Of a stretch of 64,000 nt of DNA, positions 54,916 through 62,855 are shown in pieces. Source of the DNA: Bacteroidota bacterium (GTDB lineage: Bacteria; Bacteroidota; Bacteroidia; Palsa-948); NCBI GenBank assembly GCA_003164895.1, contig PLUL01000021.1, positions 1 through 64,000 of the forward strand, given 5' to 3'. The stretch's first letter is position 1. Each line of letters starts with the position of its first letter. The notes beneath the pieces were generated by a model that was not told the origin of the DNA, made no database searches, and was given only the letters and a program-made list of their open reading frames with translations. The position numbers and the translations under genes are program-made.

Positions 54916-55326
54916 TCACTTCTGCTTTAACAAGTCCCGAATTTCAGTGAGAAGTTTTTCTTCGTTGGTCATAGAGGCAATTTCACCTTCCTTCTTTTTG
55001 TTAAATCGGTTTATTGCTTTTATGGCAATGAATACCGAGAAAGCAATAATGAGAAAATCAAAAACTGTTTGCAGGAACAATCCAGCATTGAGCGTAACCG
55101 GCTCCGAAATAATTTTTCCTCCGGCATCCGTAACAGCATGTTTAAGCGTGAATTTAATTTCCTTGAAGTTTACTCCGCCAATCAGCACTCCTATCGGCGG
55201 CATAATCACATCGGATACCAACGACGAAATTATTTTCTGAAAAGCACCGCCAATCACCACTCCAATGGCAAGGTCAATTACTTTTCCTTTTGCAACAAAT
55301 TCTTTAAACTCGGTAATAAATCCCAT
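54916..55326 (-). CDS. mscL: Large-conductance mechanosensitive channel
   Basis: 136 residues. First helix GKVIDLAIGVVIGGAFQKII, second helix LFLQTVFDFLIIAFSVFIAI, and the C-terminal bundle EEKLLTEIRDLL. It opens at high membrane tension to release osmolytes. Convergent with the ribosomal cluster, next to the PAP2 gene. Confidence 0.97.
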   Translation of the reverse strand: MGFITEFKEFVAKGKVIDLAIGVVIGGAFQKIISSLVSDVIMPPIGVLIGGVNFKEIKFTLKHAVTDAGGKIISEPVTLNAGLFLQTVFDFLIIAFSVFIAIKAINRFNKKKEGEIASMTNEEKLLTEIRDLLKQK

Positions 55327-55327
55327 G

Positions 55328-55972
55328 TTATTTTAATTTGACAATTGATTTTTCCATCCAATTAACTTTTCCCAATCTTTCCATAAAATAAAAAACTACA
55401 AACGAAATAAGAACGCCAATAATAGAACCTGCATATACATCGTTAAGAAAATGCTGAGATAGATATACCCTCGAAAATCCGATAGTAAGCGCAATTAAAA
55501 ACATAAAGAATTTCAACAACTTATTTTCCAGGATCAGCGCAAAACAAAAAAATGTGGTGAACGCCACCGTGGTGTGTCCGCTCGGAAAACTATTGTGAAT
55601 ATACGTTTCCGCCCACGGAACAAGTTTCAAATGCATACTGCTTCCAAAAAATTGTGTGGGGCGATCAATGTTTTCAAATACGGTGCGTTTTAATAGTTGC
55701 GTGATGAGCGATGAAATAATATTGCTAACAGTAAGTAAAATTGCATATCGAAATTTCACAAAACATAATAACACCACCATAATCACAACCGCAATTCCAT
55801 CCCCAAGATAAGTGATGTAATAAAAAAAGTAATCGCAAAACTCACTGCTGAATTTATTGATAATGAGATGGGCTTCGGCTTTTGAATGAATGGTAAGAAA
55901 AGTTCCGGCAAATAAAAGAAACATGAAATACGGAAAAAGAAAAGCAAAGTTTTGCTGAAGTATTTTCTTCAT
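55328..55972 (-). CDS. PAP2-family membrane phosphatase
   Basis: 214 residues, about six membrane helices. Phosphatase motifs: NIDRP region, PSGHTTVAFT with the catalytic His, and SRVYLSQHFLNDVYAG with the nucleophile His and Asp. Acts on lipid phosphates such as undecaprenyl diphosphate or lipid A groups; the substrate cannot be told. The first motif (expected K-x6-RP) is irregular here. Its stop is one base from the mscL start. Confidence 0.92.
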   Translation of the reverse strand: MKKILQQNFAFLFPYFMFLLFAGTFLTIHSKAEAHLIINKFSSEFCDYFFYYITYLGDGIAVVIMVVLLCFVKFRYAILLTVSNIISSLITQLLKRTVFENIDRPTQFFGSSMHLKLVPWAETYIHNSFPSGHTTVAFTTFFCFALILENKLLKFFMFLIALTIGFSRVYLSQHFLNDVYAGSIIGVLISFVVFYFMERLGKVNWMEKSIVKLK

Positions 55973-55987
55973 TACATTATGAGGAAT

Positions 55988-56515
55988 CTACGCTTTCGAC
56001 CCGATTATTTTCATCAGTTGCTGAACTTGCCCCTGCCAAAGCACTTCGAGAGAATTCATTTCTTCTTTACTTTCAGCAAAGTCGGTAATAAGGAGTGAAA
56101 GTTCGTCTGTTAGCTCGTTCTTCTCTATTCTGAATTCAAAATAAGTATCAGCAGGTCGGTCGGTCCAATGAAGCCGGATGGATTTCCCTTCCTTTATATC
56201 TATAAGATTTGCGTCTTGCTTTGCGCCGTCCCAATAAAACTCATACATGTTTCCAATAACATTCACGTCATCGGCAAACCATTCTGAAAGTCCGCTGGGC
56301 GAAGTAAGAAACTCAAAAAGAAGTTTGGGCGAGGAATGAATAATATACTCAAGATCCAATTTATTTTTAGATTCAGATTTACCGGAATCTTTACTTGTAC
56401 TATTCTTTATTGAAATTTTAGCAGCAGCTTTTTGTTTAGTTTTTTTCTGAACAGATTTCTTCGGAACAGATTTATTCTTCCTTTTTTTCACCTTTTTATT
56501 TTTCTTTTTAGACAT
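55988..56515 (-). CDS. START_2 (SRPBCC-like) protein with lysine-rich N terminus
   Basis: 175 residues. The C-terminal about 125 residues form an AHSA1/START-like ligand-binding fold (YIIHSSPKLLFEFLTSPSGL, SEWFADDVNV, LHWTDRPADTYFEFRI, QGQVQQLMKIIG). It is preceded by about 48 residues of almost only Lys, Ser, Thr and Asn (MSKKKNKKVKKRKNKSVPKK). Family members I know usually begin directly with the domain, so the basic extension is unusual and would bind nucleic acid or phospholipid. The ligand is unknown. Confidence 0.85.
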   Translation of the reverse strand: MSKKKNKKVKKRKNKSVPKKSVQKKTKQKAAAKISIKNSTSKDSGKSESKNKLDLEYIIHSSPKLLFEFLTSPSGLSEWFADDVNVIGNMYEFYWDGAKQDANLIDIKEGKSIRLHWTDRPADTYFEFRIEKNELTDELSLLITDFAESKEEMNSLEVLWQGQVQQLMKIIGSKA

Positions 56516-56596
56516 GACACTTACAAATGTGCGGGCAATGTATAAAAAAAACTTTTACTGCCAACAAAATCTGCTTATTTCTGTAACCTATTTTAA

Positions 56597-56604
56597 TATC
56601 TTTG
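56597..56604 (+). promoter_or_regulatory. Promoter -7 element of tRNA-Met (TATCTTTG)
   Basis: Exact TAnnTTTG, 28 bases before the tRNA 5' end, in a region free of other signals. Confidence 0.6.
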
Positions 56605-56632
56605 CACCTCTTTTTCAAGAGTTCTTTAAATT

Positions 56633-56706
56633 GGCGAGGTAGCTCAGTTGGTAAGAGCACAGGATTCATAACCCTGAGGTCGAGGGTTCAACTCCCTCTC
56701 TCGCTA
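56633..56706 (+). tRNA. tRNA-Met (CAT), elongator-like
   Basis: Cloverleaf with acceptor GGCGAGG/TCTCGCT (G-U at both ends), D arm GCTC/GAGC, anticodon loop TTCATAA with anticodon CAT, T arm GAGGG/CCCTC and discriminator A at 56706. CCA is not encoded. The lack of the initiator C-A mismatch and of three G-C pairs in the anticodon stem points to the elongator type, or to a lysidine-modified tRNA-Ile, which cannot be excluded. Confidence 0.92.
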
Positions 56707-56763
56707 CTTTAGCGCATAAAAACTAAGTTATAGATATCTAACCGATTTATTAAAAGAAAAGTG

Positions 56764-57306
56764 TTAAAATGCAAAACCAATACTTACACCACAATTTATT
56801 AACTCAAAAAGTGCTCCTCGCAAATCCGCATTGTTTACAAAATCAAATGGAGTAAATGCTTTGTAAAAAATTATTGGCGTCCAACCTATTCTAAAAATTA
56901 ATTTGCCCTTAGGATTTTGGTATCTATACATAAGATTTGCAGTCACATTAGGGTTATCATTCACAAATTCTATATTAGGCGAAAAAGAAATTGGTAAGGT
57001 TTTGCCAATCCCAACTTCAAAATGATTATTTCCTTCTCCAAACACACCATTAATAAGAAGTGGAAATGCAAATCCTCCGTCTAACCTAAATGGATAAACA
57101 GAAATTCCCGCTCGTATTGTCATAAAATTATTTTTATTTCCCAGAATTTTTCTTTCATAATTAAAGGAATAATATGCAGCATTTCCCAACAGTTCAACAT
57201 TAACCGCATTTTTTCTAAAATGTATGCTATCTGCCTTTTGAGCAAACCCTTCGGCTTCACTCAGCATGAAAATAGAAAACAATATGAAATAGAAAATATT
57301 TTTCAT
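56764..57306 (-). CDS. Exported protein of unknown function, coupled to the HD gene
   Basis: 180 residues from ATG 57306, which overlaps the upstream stop as ATGA; the longer frame to 57330 would lie inside the HD gene. Signal peptide about 1-23 (YFILFSIFMLSEAEGFAQ) has an odd SEAEG segment. The mature part has barrel-like alternation (SFNYERKILGNKNNFMTIRA, LLINGVFGEGNNHFEVGIGK, GVSIGFAF at the end) and may be a small outer-membrane barrel. The function is unknown. Confidence 0.78.
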   Translation of the reverse strand: MKNIFYFILFSIFMLSEAEGFAQKADSIHFRKNAVNVELLGNAAYYSFNYERKILGNKNNFMTIRAGISVYPFRLDGGFAFPLLINGVFGEGNNHFEVGIGKTLPISFSPNIEFVNDNPNVTANLMYRYQNPKGKLIFRIGWTPIIFYKAFTPFDFVNNADLRGALFELINCGVSIGFAF

Positions 57307-58535
57307 TTCAATAGTTCCTTCGGATAACACAAAAAGTATTTCTTCACCGTTTCCTGAAGGGCAACAATATATTTTTGATCGGATGCTTGAGCAATATCGG
57401 TTATCTTGCCGTTCTTGTACAAAATGTTGATGTGAATTTTATCCGGTCGGTAAGCATCGTTTGAAACATCGTGAGAGAAAACAAAATAATCTGTTTCGTT
57501 GTCGCTTAGCTTATATTTATTTTGTAGTTTTTTTCTCCAGCTATTAACGGTTGCCTTTGTAAAAGCTTCGTTCTGAACTTCTACCTTATATAATTTTCGG
57601 TTCACCAAATTCTTGCAAAGAGTTGAAAGAACGTAATCACTATGACTTGCCCACACTTTTACAGAAGCAAAAATATCGTTGTCGTCCAGGCGCGCAAATG
57701 TCTCAAGCAATTCCTTCTTTTCTTCAAACGCTTTTTTGTCGTGGCGGTTGTACAAAAATTCTTTCAAAGCCGGAGTGCAGAAAAGTTCTTCCTTATTATA
57801 TGCAAGTTCTTTTGCCCGTTTCAAAATATTCACCAGCAAATATTCCGCGCTTAGAACTGTCTTGTGCAAATAAACCTGCCAGTACATCAGTCTTCGTGCG
57901 ATAATAAAATTCTCAATTGAATAAATTCCTTTTGCTTCCACCACCAACCTATCCTTCACCACGTTCAGCATTTTTATAATTCGGTCGGAACTGATAACGC
58001 CTTCTGAAACACCGGTATAAAAACTGTCGCGGTTCAGGTAATCCAATCTATCCATATCCAACTGACTGGAAACAAGCTGATGCAGGAATTTCTTTTTATA
58101 GGTATCTCTGAAAATTTCCAGCGCGGTAGAAATTTTCCCTTTGAATTCCTTATTCAGTTTTTCCAGAAATAGAATTGAAATATCTTCGTGAGAAATATTG
58201 TGTACAATGCTGTTCTCAAGTGCGTGAGAAAAAGGTCCATGACCGATGTCGTGCAGAAGAATGGCAATCAAAACGCCTCTTTCTTCCTCTGTCGTAATCT
58301 CAACTTTTTTTTCTCTAAGAGTTTCCACCGCCATCATCGTAAGGTGCATCGCTCCCATCGCATGCTGAAAGCGCGTATGAAAAGCTCCCGTATAAACCAA
58401 ACTCGTCAGCCCAAGCTGCCTTATCCTTTGCAAACGCAAAAAGTAAGGATGATTGATTATCTCCAGAATGAGCGGATCCGGAACGGTAATGAAACCGTAA
58501 ATGGGATCGTTGAAGAGAATTTGTTTCTTATTCAC
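57303..58535 (-). CDS. HD-domain phosphohydrolase (dGTPase/SAMHD1-like)
   Basis: 410 residues. The metal site is spread over TRFQHAMGAMHLTM (first His), AILLHDIGHGPFSHALE (HD) and a later Asp in QLDMDRLDYLNRDS. This pattern is that of the bacterial family related to SAMHD1 and dGTP triphosphohydrolases. Substrates may be dNTPs or other nucleotides. The start at 58535 is followed by NKKQILFNDPIYGFITVPDP, the usual family N terminus. Divergent from porX. Confidence 0.93.
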   Translation of the reverse strand: MNKKQILFNDPIYGFITVPDPLILEIINHPYFLRLQRIRQLGLTSLVYTGAFHTRFQHAMGAMHLTMMAVETLREKKVEITTEEERGVLIAILLHDIGHGPFSHALENSIVHNISHEDISILFLEKLNKEFKGKISTALEIFRDTYKKKFLHQLVSSQLDMDRLDYLNRDSFYTGVSEGVISSDRIIKMLNVVKDRLVVEAKGIYSIENFIIARRLMYWQVYLHKTVLSAEYLLVNILKRAKELAYNKEELFCTPALKEFLYNRHDKKAFEEKKELLETFARLDDNDIFASVKVWASHSDYVLSTLCKNLVNRKLYKVEVQNEAFTKATVNSWRKKLQNKYKLSDNETDYFVFSHDVSNDAYRPDKIHINILYKNGKITDIAQASDQKYIVALQETVKKYFLCYPKELLK

Positions 58536-58642
58536 GATGCAAAGATAGAAGACTTGTCATTATCCAAACTTTTCACATTTTTTAACATCAAATATCCGCG
58601 CACACTCCTCGTTCTCATCCATAATTAATAACTTCGCACTCT

Positions 58643-60193
58643 ATGAACAAAATAAATATTCTCTGGGCTGATGATGAGATCGATCTTCTCAAGCCGCACA
58701 TTCTCTTTCTGAAAGAAAAAGGATACGATGTAAAAACTGCTATCAGCGGTGACGATGCAATTGCAATGATAAAAGCTGAACCATTCGATGTTGTTTTCCT
58801 CGATGAGAACATGCCCGGACTCAGCGGCATTGAAACTTTATCAAGAATAAAAAATTACCGCGATGATCTTCCGGTAATAATGATAACGAAAAGTGAAGAG
58901 GAGAAAATAATGGAAGATGCCATTGGCTCAAAAATTTCTGATTACCTCATCAAGCCGGTGAATCCAAATCAAATTCTTCTCTCGCTAAAAAAAACGCTGG
59001 AGAACAAACGACTTGTCTCCGAAAAAACAACTTCCAATTACCAGCAGGAATTTCGCCAGATAGGAATGTCGCTCAGCGAAAATCTGAATGCTGAATCGTG
59101 GAAAGAGGTTTACAAGAAATTAGTTTTCTGGGAACTGGAACTTGAAAAATCGGATGACGAAAGCATGTCGGATATGCTTACGATGCAAAAGCAGGAAGCA
59201 AATGCTTCGTTCAGCAAATTTATTGACACCAATTATATTGCATGGCTTCACGGAAAAAATAATCCTCCGTTGCAATCACAAACCATTCTGAAAAGTAAAT
59301 TGAATCCCCTGCTAGACCGTAAAGAAAATATTTTTCTCGTCGTGATTGATAATCTTCGTTTTGATCAGTGGAAAATAATTCAGCCGAAAATTGCCGAGCT
59401 TTTTAAAGTGGAAGATGAATCTCTTTATTACAGCATTCTTCCCACCACCACGCAGTTTGCGCGCAACGCCATGTTTGCCGGATTGATGCCGAGCGAGATT
59501 GAAAAACTTCATCCTGAACTTTGGAGAAACGAAGAAGATGAAGGAAGCAAAAATCAGTTTGAACCGGAATTGATGTCCGCACAATTAAAACGCTGGGGAA
59601 AAGATATTAAACATTCTTACCACAAAATCCTGAACCTGCACGAAGGAAAAAAACTGGCGGACAATTTCAATAATCTGATGCAGAACAAACTGAATATTAT
59701 CGTTTATAATTTTGTGGATATGCTTTCTCATGCGCGCACCGAAATGGAAGTGATACGCGAATTGGCTGATGACGAAGCCGCTTACCGCTCGCTCACTGAT
59801 TCGTGGTTCGAGCATTCACCGCTGCACGACATCATCAAACAAATTGCCGCTAAAAAAGGTTTGCTCGTCATCACCACCGATCACGGAAGCATTCGCGTAA
59901 CCGAACCTTCAAAAGTGGTGGGCGATAAAAATACGTCTACCAATTTGCGTTACAAGCAGGGAAAAAGTTTGAGTTACGAAAAACGCGATGTGTTGGAAGT
60001 AAGAAATCCTGACGATGCTTTTTTGCCGCGCATCAATGTGAGCACCACTTATATTTTTGCCAAGCAGGATAAATTTTTCGCGTACCCGAATAATTACAAT
60101 CATTATGTGCAATATTACCGCAACACCATTCAGCACGGAGGAATTTCATTGGAAGAAATGCTGATTCCGTTTGTAACGTTGAGTGCGAAGTAA
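58643..60193 (+). CDS. porX: PorX, T9SS response regulator with PglZ phosphatase domain
   Basis: 516 residues, the length of characterised PorX. The receiver domain (1-120) has Asp10-Asp11, phospho-acceptor Asp54 (VVFLDENMPG), Thr in IMITKSEEE and Lys in YLIKPVNP. A linker precedes an alkaline-phosphatase-superfamily PglZ domain with metal ligands in VVIDNLRFDQWK, LPTTTQFARNAMF, NFVDMLSHARTE and VITTDHGSIRV. Known PorX controls expression of T9SS genes in Porphyromonas gingivalis, with PorY and SigP, and its PglZ part cleaves oligonucleotide signals. Followed by a small lipoprotein gene, tsaE and an alanine dehydrogenase-like gene, an order I recall as common in the phylum. Confidence 0.96.
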   Translation: MNKINILWADDEIDLLKPHILFLKEKGYDVKTAISGDDAIAMIKAEPFDVVFLDENMPGLSGIETLSRIKNYRDDLPVIMITKSEEEKIMEDAIGSKISDYLIKPVNPNQILLSLKKTLENKRLVSEKTTSNYQQEFRQIGMSLSENLNAESWKEVYKKLVFWELELEKSDDESMSDMLTMQKQEANASFSKFIDTNYIAWLHGKNNPPLQSQTILKSKLNPLLDRKENIFLVVIDNLRFDQWKIIQPKIAELFKVEDESLYYSILPTTTQFARNAMFAGLMPSEIEKLHPELWRNEEDEGSKNQFEPELMSAQLKRWGKDIKHSYHKILNLHEGKKLADNFNNLMQNKLNIIVYNFVDMLSHARTEMEVIRELADDEAAYRSLTDSWFEHSPLHDIIKQIAAKKGLLVITTDHGSIRVTEPSKVVGDKNTSTNLRYKQGKSLSYEKRDVLEVRNPDDAFLPRINVSTTYIFAKQDKFFAYPNNYNHYVQYYRNTIQHGGISLEEMLIPFVTLSAK

Positions 60194-60212
60194 GTTGTGA
60201 GATTGAAATTCA

Positions 60213-60220
60213 TATCTTTG
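60213..60220 (+). promoter_or_regulatory. Candidate -7 element (TATCTTTG)
   Basis: Exact TAnnTTTG, 23 bases before the ATG at 60243. A TTG lies 15 bases upstream, shorter than ideal. Confidence 0.5.
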
Positions 60221-60242
60221 GTTAACATTTTGTTTCCAACAA

Positions 60243-60638
60243 ATGAAATATTTCATTCCACTAGTATTGATTCTGTTTCTCTCCTGTCACAAGAAAATTA
60301 TTAAAAAGAATAGTGACTATGAGGGTAATTGGATAGGAAGACCAACAAATAGTTCTGGTCCTGATGTAGTTAATCTTGATATTAGCTCAGATAGCTATCT
60401 AAAATATGCTAGACATCCTTTGGGGGGAGGCGGAGATAATATTTCCGGAACCGCTCGATTGGGAAAAAACAATATACATGTCAAGATTTATGATTTTAAA
60501 ATAATTTCTTCCCCTGAAAAAATTGATTCTGTAATTATGAGTACTGCATATGGTGATACCATCTATGCTCACTGGAAAATGGAACTACTTTCTCCTAAAA
60601 TATATGGTGGATATGACGTAGTATATTATAGAAAATAA
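60243..60638 (+). CDS. Small lipoprotein of unknown function
   Basis: 131 residues. MKYFIPLVLILFLSC is a typical lipoprotein signal with lipobox LFLSC. The mature part (EGNWIGRPTNSSGPDVVNLD, GTARLGKNNIHVKIYDF, GDTIYAHWKMEL) looks like a small beta sandwich of the lipocalin-like type. It is interposed between porX and tsaE, which I expect to be adjacent in many relatives. Function unknown. Confidence 0.72.
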   Translation: MKYFIPLVLILFLSCHKKIIKKNSDYEGNWIGRPTNSSGPDVVNLDISSDSYLKYARHPLGGGGDNISGTARLGKNNIHVKIYDFKIISSPEKIDSVIMSTAYGDTIYAHWKMELLSPKIYGGYDVVYYRK

Positions 60639-60658
60639 TTTACTTCGCTTAATTTCTG

Positions 60659-61105
60659 ATGAAAACCATTTCCCTAAAAAATCTTTCCGAACTTCCTGAA
60701 GCTGCAAAACAAATTCTGTCTTTTGCCGGTGATAAAAAGATTTTTTGTTTCTATGGAGAATTAGGCGCAGGAAAAACAACTTTGATAAAAACTATTTGTA
60801 AAGAACTTGGCGTAACAGATGCAGGAAGCAGTCCAACTTTTTCATTGGTGAATGAATACAAAATACATTCCTCCCCCATGTCCCCCTCCACGAGGGAGAA
60901 AAAGGAGGAGGTTATTTTTCATTTCGACCTCTACCGCCTAAAAAATGAAAACGAAATTTTCGACATCGGCTATGAAGATTATATCTTCAGCAACAATTAT
61001 TGTTTCATTGAGTGGCCCGAAAAAATTGAACATCTTCTTCCGCATGATCACATTAAAGTGAGGATAGAAGTGAAAGATAATCAAAGAATTATTTCTCTTT
61101 CCTGA
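60659..61105 (+). CDS. tsaE: TsaE, ATPase of tRNA t6A synthesis
   Basis: 148 residues. Walker A GELGAGKTTLIKTIC, SPTFSLVNEYK, HFDLYRLKNENEIFDIGYED and IEWPEKIEHLLP identify it. It works with TsaB and TsaD to make threonylcarbamoyladenosine-37 on ANN-decoding tRNAs. Between VNEYK and HFDLYRL, which are nearly adjacent in typical TsaE, residues about 71-84 (SSPMSPSTREKKEE) are extra and are encoded by a C/G-rich imperfect palindrome. The reading frame is preserved, so the protein is probably still active. Confidence 0.95.
   Translation: MKTISLKNLSELPEAAKQILSFAGDKKIFCFYGELGAGKTTLIKTICKELGVTDAGSSPTFSLVNEYKIHSSPMSPSTREKKEEVIFHFDLYRLKNENEIFDIGYEDYIFSNNYCFIEWPEKIEHLLPHDHIKVRIEVKDNQRIISLS
60870..60911. 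repeat. 42-bp palindromic insert inside tsaE
   Basis: CCTCC at the left end pairs with GGAGG at the right end, and an inner CCCTC-CAC-GAGGG stem lies within, so the segment can fold as a two-part hairpin. Its poly-C then poly-G composition differs sharply from the surrounding A+T-rich gene. Length is exactly 14 codons. Confidence 0.7.
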
Positions 61106-61146
61106 AATTTTTTTTGTAAATTCGTTTATCTTTCCAAGACGCATCT

Positions 61147-62364
61147 ATGAAACAAAAAGAACACACCTCAAGAAATATTCCCATCAGTGTTTTGCTTCCG
61201 CAGGAAGAAATGCTGGAAGTGGCAACCCGAAAAAGCAGTTTATACATCGGCATTCCGAAAGAAATTTCTTTTCAGGAAAACCGCGTGGCGCTGGTGCCCG
61301 ATGCAGTTTCTGTCCTTGTGAACAACGGTCATCGTGTGGTGGTGGAAACTAACGCGGGAAAAATGTCCAACTTCCCTGATAACGATTACAGCGAAGCCGG
61401 TGCAGAGATCGCACGCACCGCTGAAGAAGTTTACAAAGCCGATATTATTCTGAAAGTATCTCCTCCTTCACTAAAAGAAATTGACATGATGAAGCCGAGG
61501 CAGATTTTGCTTTCCACGCTTCAACTATCCCTGCAATCAGAAACCTTCATGAAGGCGTTAATGAACAAACGGGTTACAGCAATCGCTTACGGATGGATAC
61601 AGGACAAAGAAGGAATTTTTCCTATCATCCGCGCTATGGGAGAAATTGCTGGCAACGCTTCCATTCTTATCGCTGCGGAATATTTGAGTAACGTTAACAA
61701 CGGTCCCGGTTTAATTCTTGGCGGTATTTCAGGAATCTCTCCCACCGAAGTTATTATTCTCGGTGCAGGAACTGTGGGAGAATTTGCTGCGCGCGCTGCA
61801 ATTGGTTTGGGTGCGACAGTAAAAGTGTTTGATAATTCGCTTTATAAATTAAGAAGAATACAAACTGCACTTGGCAGACGCATCTTCACTTCTGTTATCC
61901 AGCCAAAAGTTTTACAAAAACATTTAAAATCTGCCGATGTGGTGATTGGCGCCATCCGCGCTACAAAAGGAAGAACTCCTTGCGTAGTTTCTGAAGAAAT
62001 GGTAAAAGATATGAAGAATGGTTCCGTGATAGTTGATGTGAGCATTGATGAAGGCGGATGTTTTGAAACATCTGATGTTACCAATCATACTCAGCCGATA
62101 TTCCGAAAACACGGTGTGATCCATTATTGTGTTCCGAATATTCCGTCACGCGTTTCCCGCACAGCGTCATATGCTTTCAGCACCGTCTTTGGTCCTTTGC
62201 TTACGCGCATTGCAGATTACGGGAGCGTTGACAGAATGCTCAAGCAGGATTCCGGTTTCCGTAAAGGAATTTACATCTACAACGGAATGCTTACCAACAA
62301 ATATCTTGGCGACCTTTTTAAGATTCCAGCTAAGGATATTAATCTTCTATTAGCAGCATTCTAA
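61147..62364 (+). CDS. Alanine dehydrogenase / transhydrogenase-alpha-like enzyme
   Basis: 405 residues. The N-terminal domain has GIPKEISFQENRVALVPDAV and the substrate-binding region VVVETNAGKMSNFPDNDYSE. The Rossmann NAD site is VIILGAGTVGEFAARAAIGL with an acidic residue at KVFDN, and later come DVVIGAIRATKGRTPCVVSE, VDVSIDEGGCFET and YCVPNIPSRVSRTASYAF. The last fits alanine dehydrogenase, which interconverts alanine and pyruvate with NAD+. An extra about 30 residues precede the domain (KQKEHTSRNIPISVLLPQEE), common in the phylum's version. Its place after porX and tsaE is conserved as far as I recall. Confidence 0.9.
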   Translation: MKQKEHTSRNIPISVLLPQEEMLEVATRKSSLYIGIPKEISFQENRVALVPDAVSVLVNNGHRVVVETNAGKMSNFPDNDYSEAGAEIARTAEEVYKADIILKVSPPSLKEIDMMKPRQILLSTLQLSLQSETFMKALMNKRVTAIAYGWIQDKEGIFPIIRAMGEIAGNASILIAAEYLSNVNNGPGLILGGISGISPTEVIILGAGTVGEFAARAAIGLGATVKVFDNSLYKLRRIQTALGRRIFTSVIQPKVLQKHLKSADVVIGAIRATKGRTPCVVSEEMVKDMKNGSVIVDVSIDEGGCFETSDVTNHTQPIFRKHGVIHYCVPNIPSRVSRTASYAFSTVFGPLLTRIADYGSVDRMLKQDSGFRKGIYIYNGMLTNKYLGDLFKIPAKDINLLLAAF

Positions 62365-62369
62365 ATTTC

Positions 62370-62425
62370 AATTGACAATTGATAATGCAAAATGTAAAAT
62401 GAAATACAATTATCAATTATCAATT
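62370..62425. repeat. Intergenic inverted repeat of the AATTGATAATTG type
   Basis: AATTGACAATTGATAAT (62370-62386) is the reverse complement of ATTATCAATTATCAATT (62409-62425) with one mismatch, separated by 22 bases. It starts 6 bases after the alanine dehydrogenase-like stop. It can form a 17-bp hairpin without a U-run. Such A+T-rich inverted tracts are frequent between genes in Bacteroidota. Confidence 0.75.
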
Positions 62426-62445
62426 ATTCATTTTCAATTTTTCAA

Positions 62446-62853
62446 ATGAAAACCTTTCATCGCATTCGGCTTTACGCGTTTGGCTTCCTTATTGGCTGCG
62501 TTCTGGTTTACTTTATTCTTCTGAGAGGAAAAAACCGCAGTTACTGGTTGCCGGGAAACAGAGTGAAGGAACAATTAATGAAAGGAAAACTTCTTTATTC
62601 CGAACACGCGCTTTGCAGAATGAAATGCAGAAGTATCAGCGAAGAAGAAATAAATGAAATTCTGAAAAACGGAAATGTGAACTTCAGCGAAAGTCATCCA
62701 CACGGTGCACCTTGTCCCTCCTATGCTTTTGACGGAACTACATCCGATAAAAAAAATCTGCGAATAGTTTTTGCTTCCTGCGACACGCTCAGCACAAAAG
62801 TGGTAACTGCAATAAATTTAGATCTGATGAAAGATACTTGCAATTGTAAATAG
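62446..62853 (+). CDS. DUF4258-type membrane-anchored protein
   Basis: 135 residues. One N-terminal helix (LYAFGFLIGCVLVYFILL) and then a small domain with LLYSEHALCRMKCRSISEEE, INEILKNGNV and LRIVFASCDTLSTKVVTAIN, which is the DUF4258 pattern (HALxRMxxRxIS). It carries five Cys. The fold resembles RelE-like or colicin-type small alpha/beta domains, but the function is unknown. No antitoxin-like partner is next to it. Confidence 0.82.
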   Translation: MKTFHRIRLYAFGFLIGCVLVYFILLRGKNRSYWLPGNRVKEQLMKGKLLYSEHALCRMKCRSISEEEINEILKNGNVNFSESHPHGAPCPSYAFDGTTSDKKNLRIVFASCDTLSTKVVTAINLDLMKDTCNCK

Positions 62854-62855
62854 AA

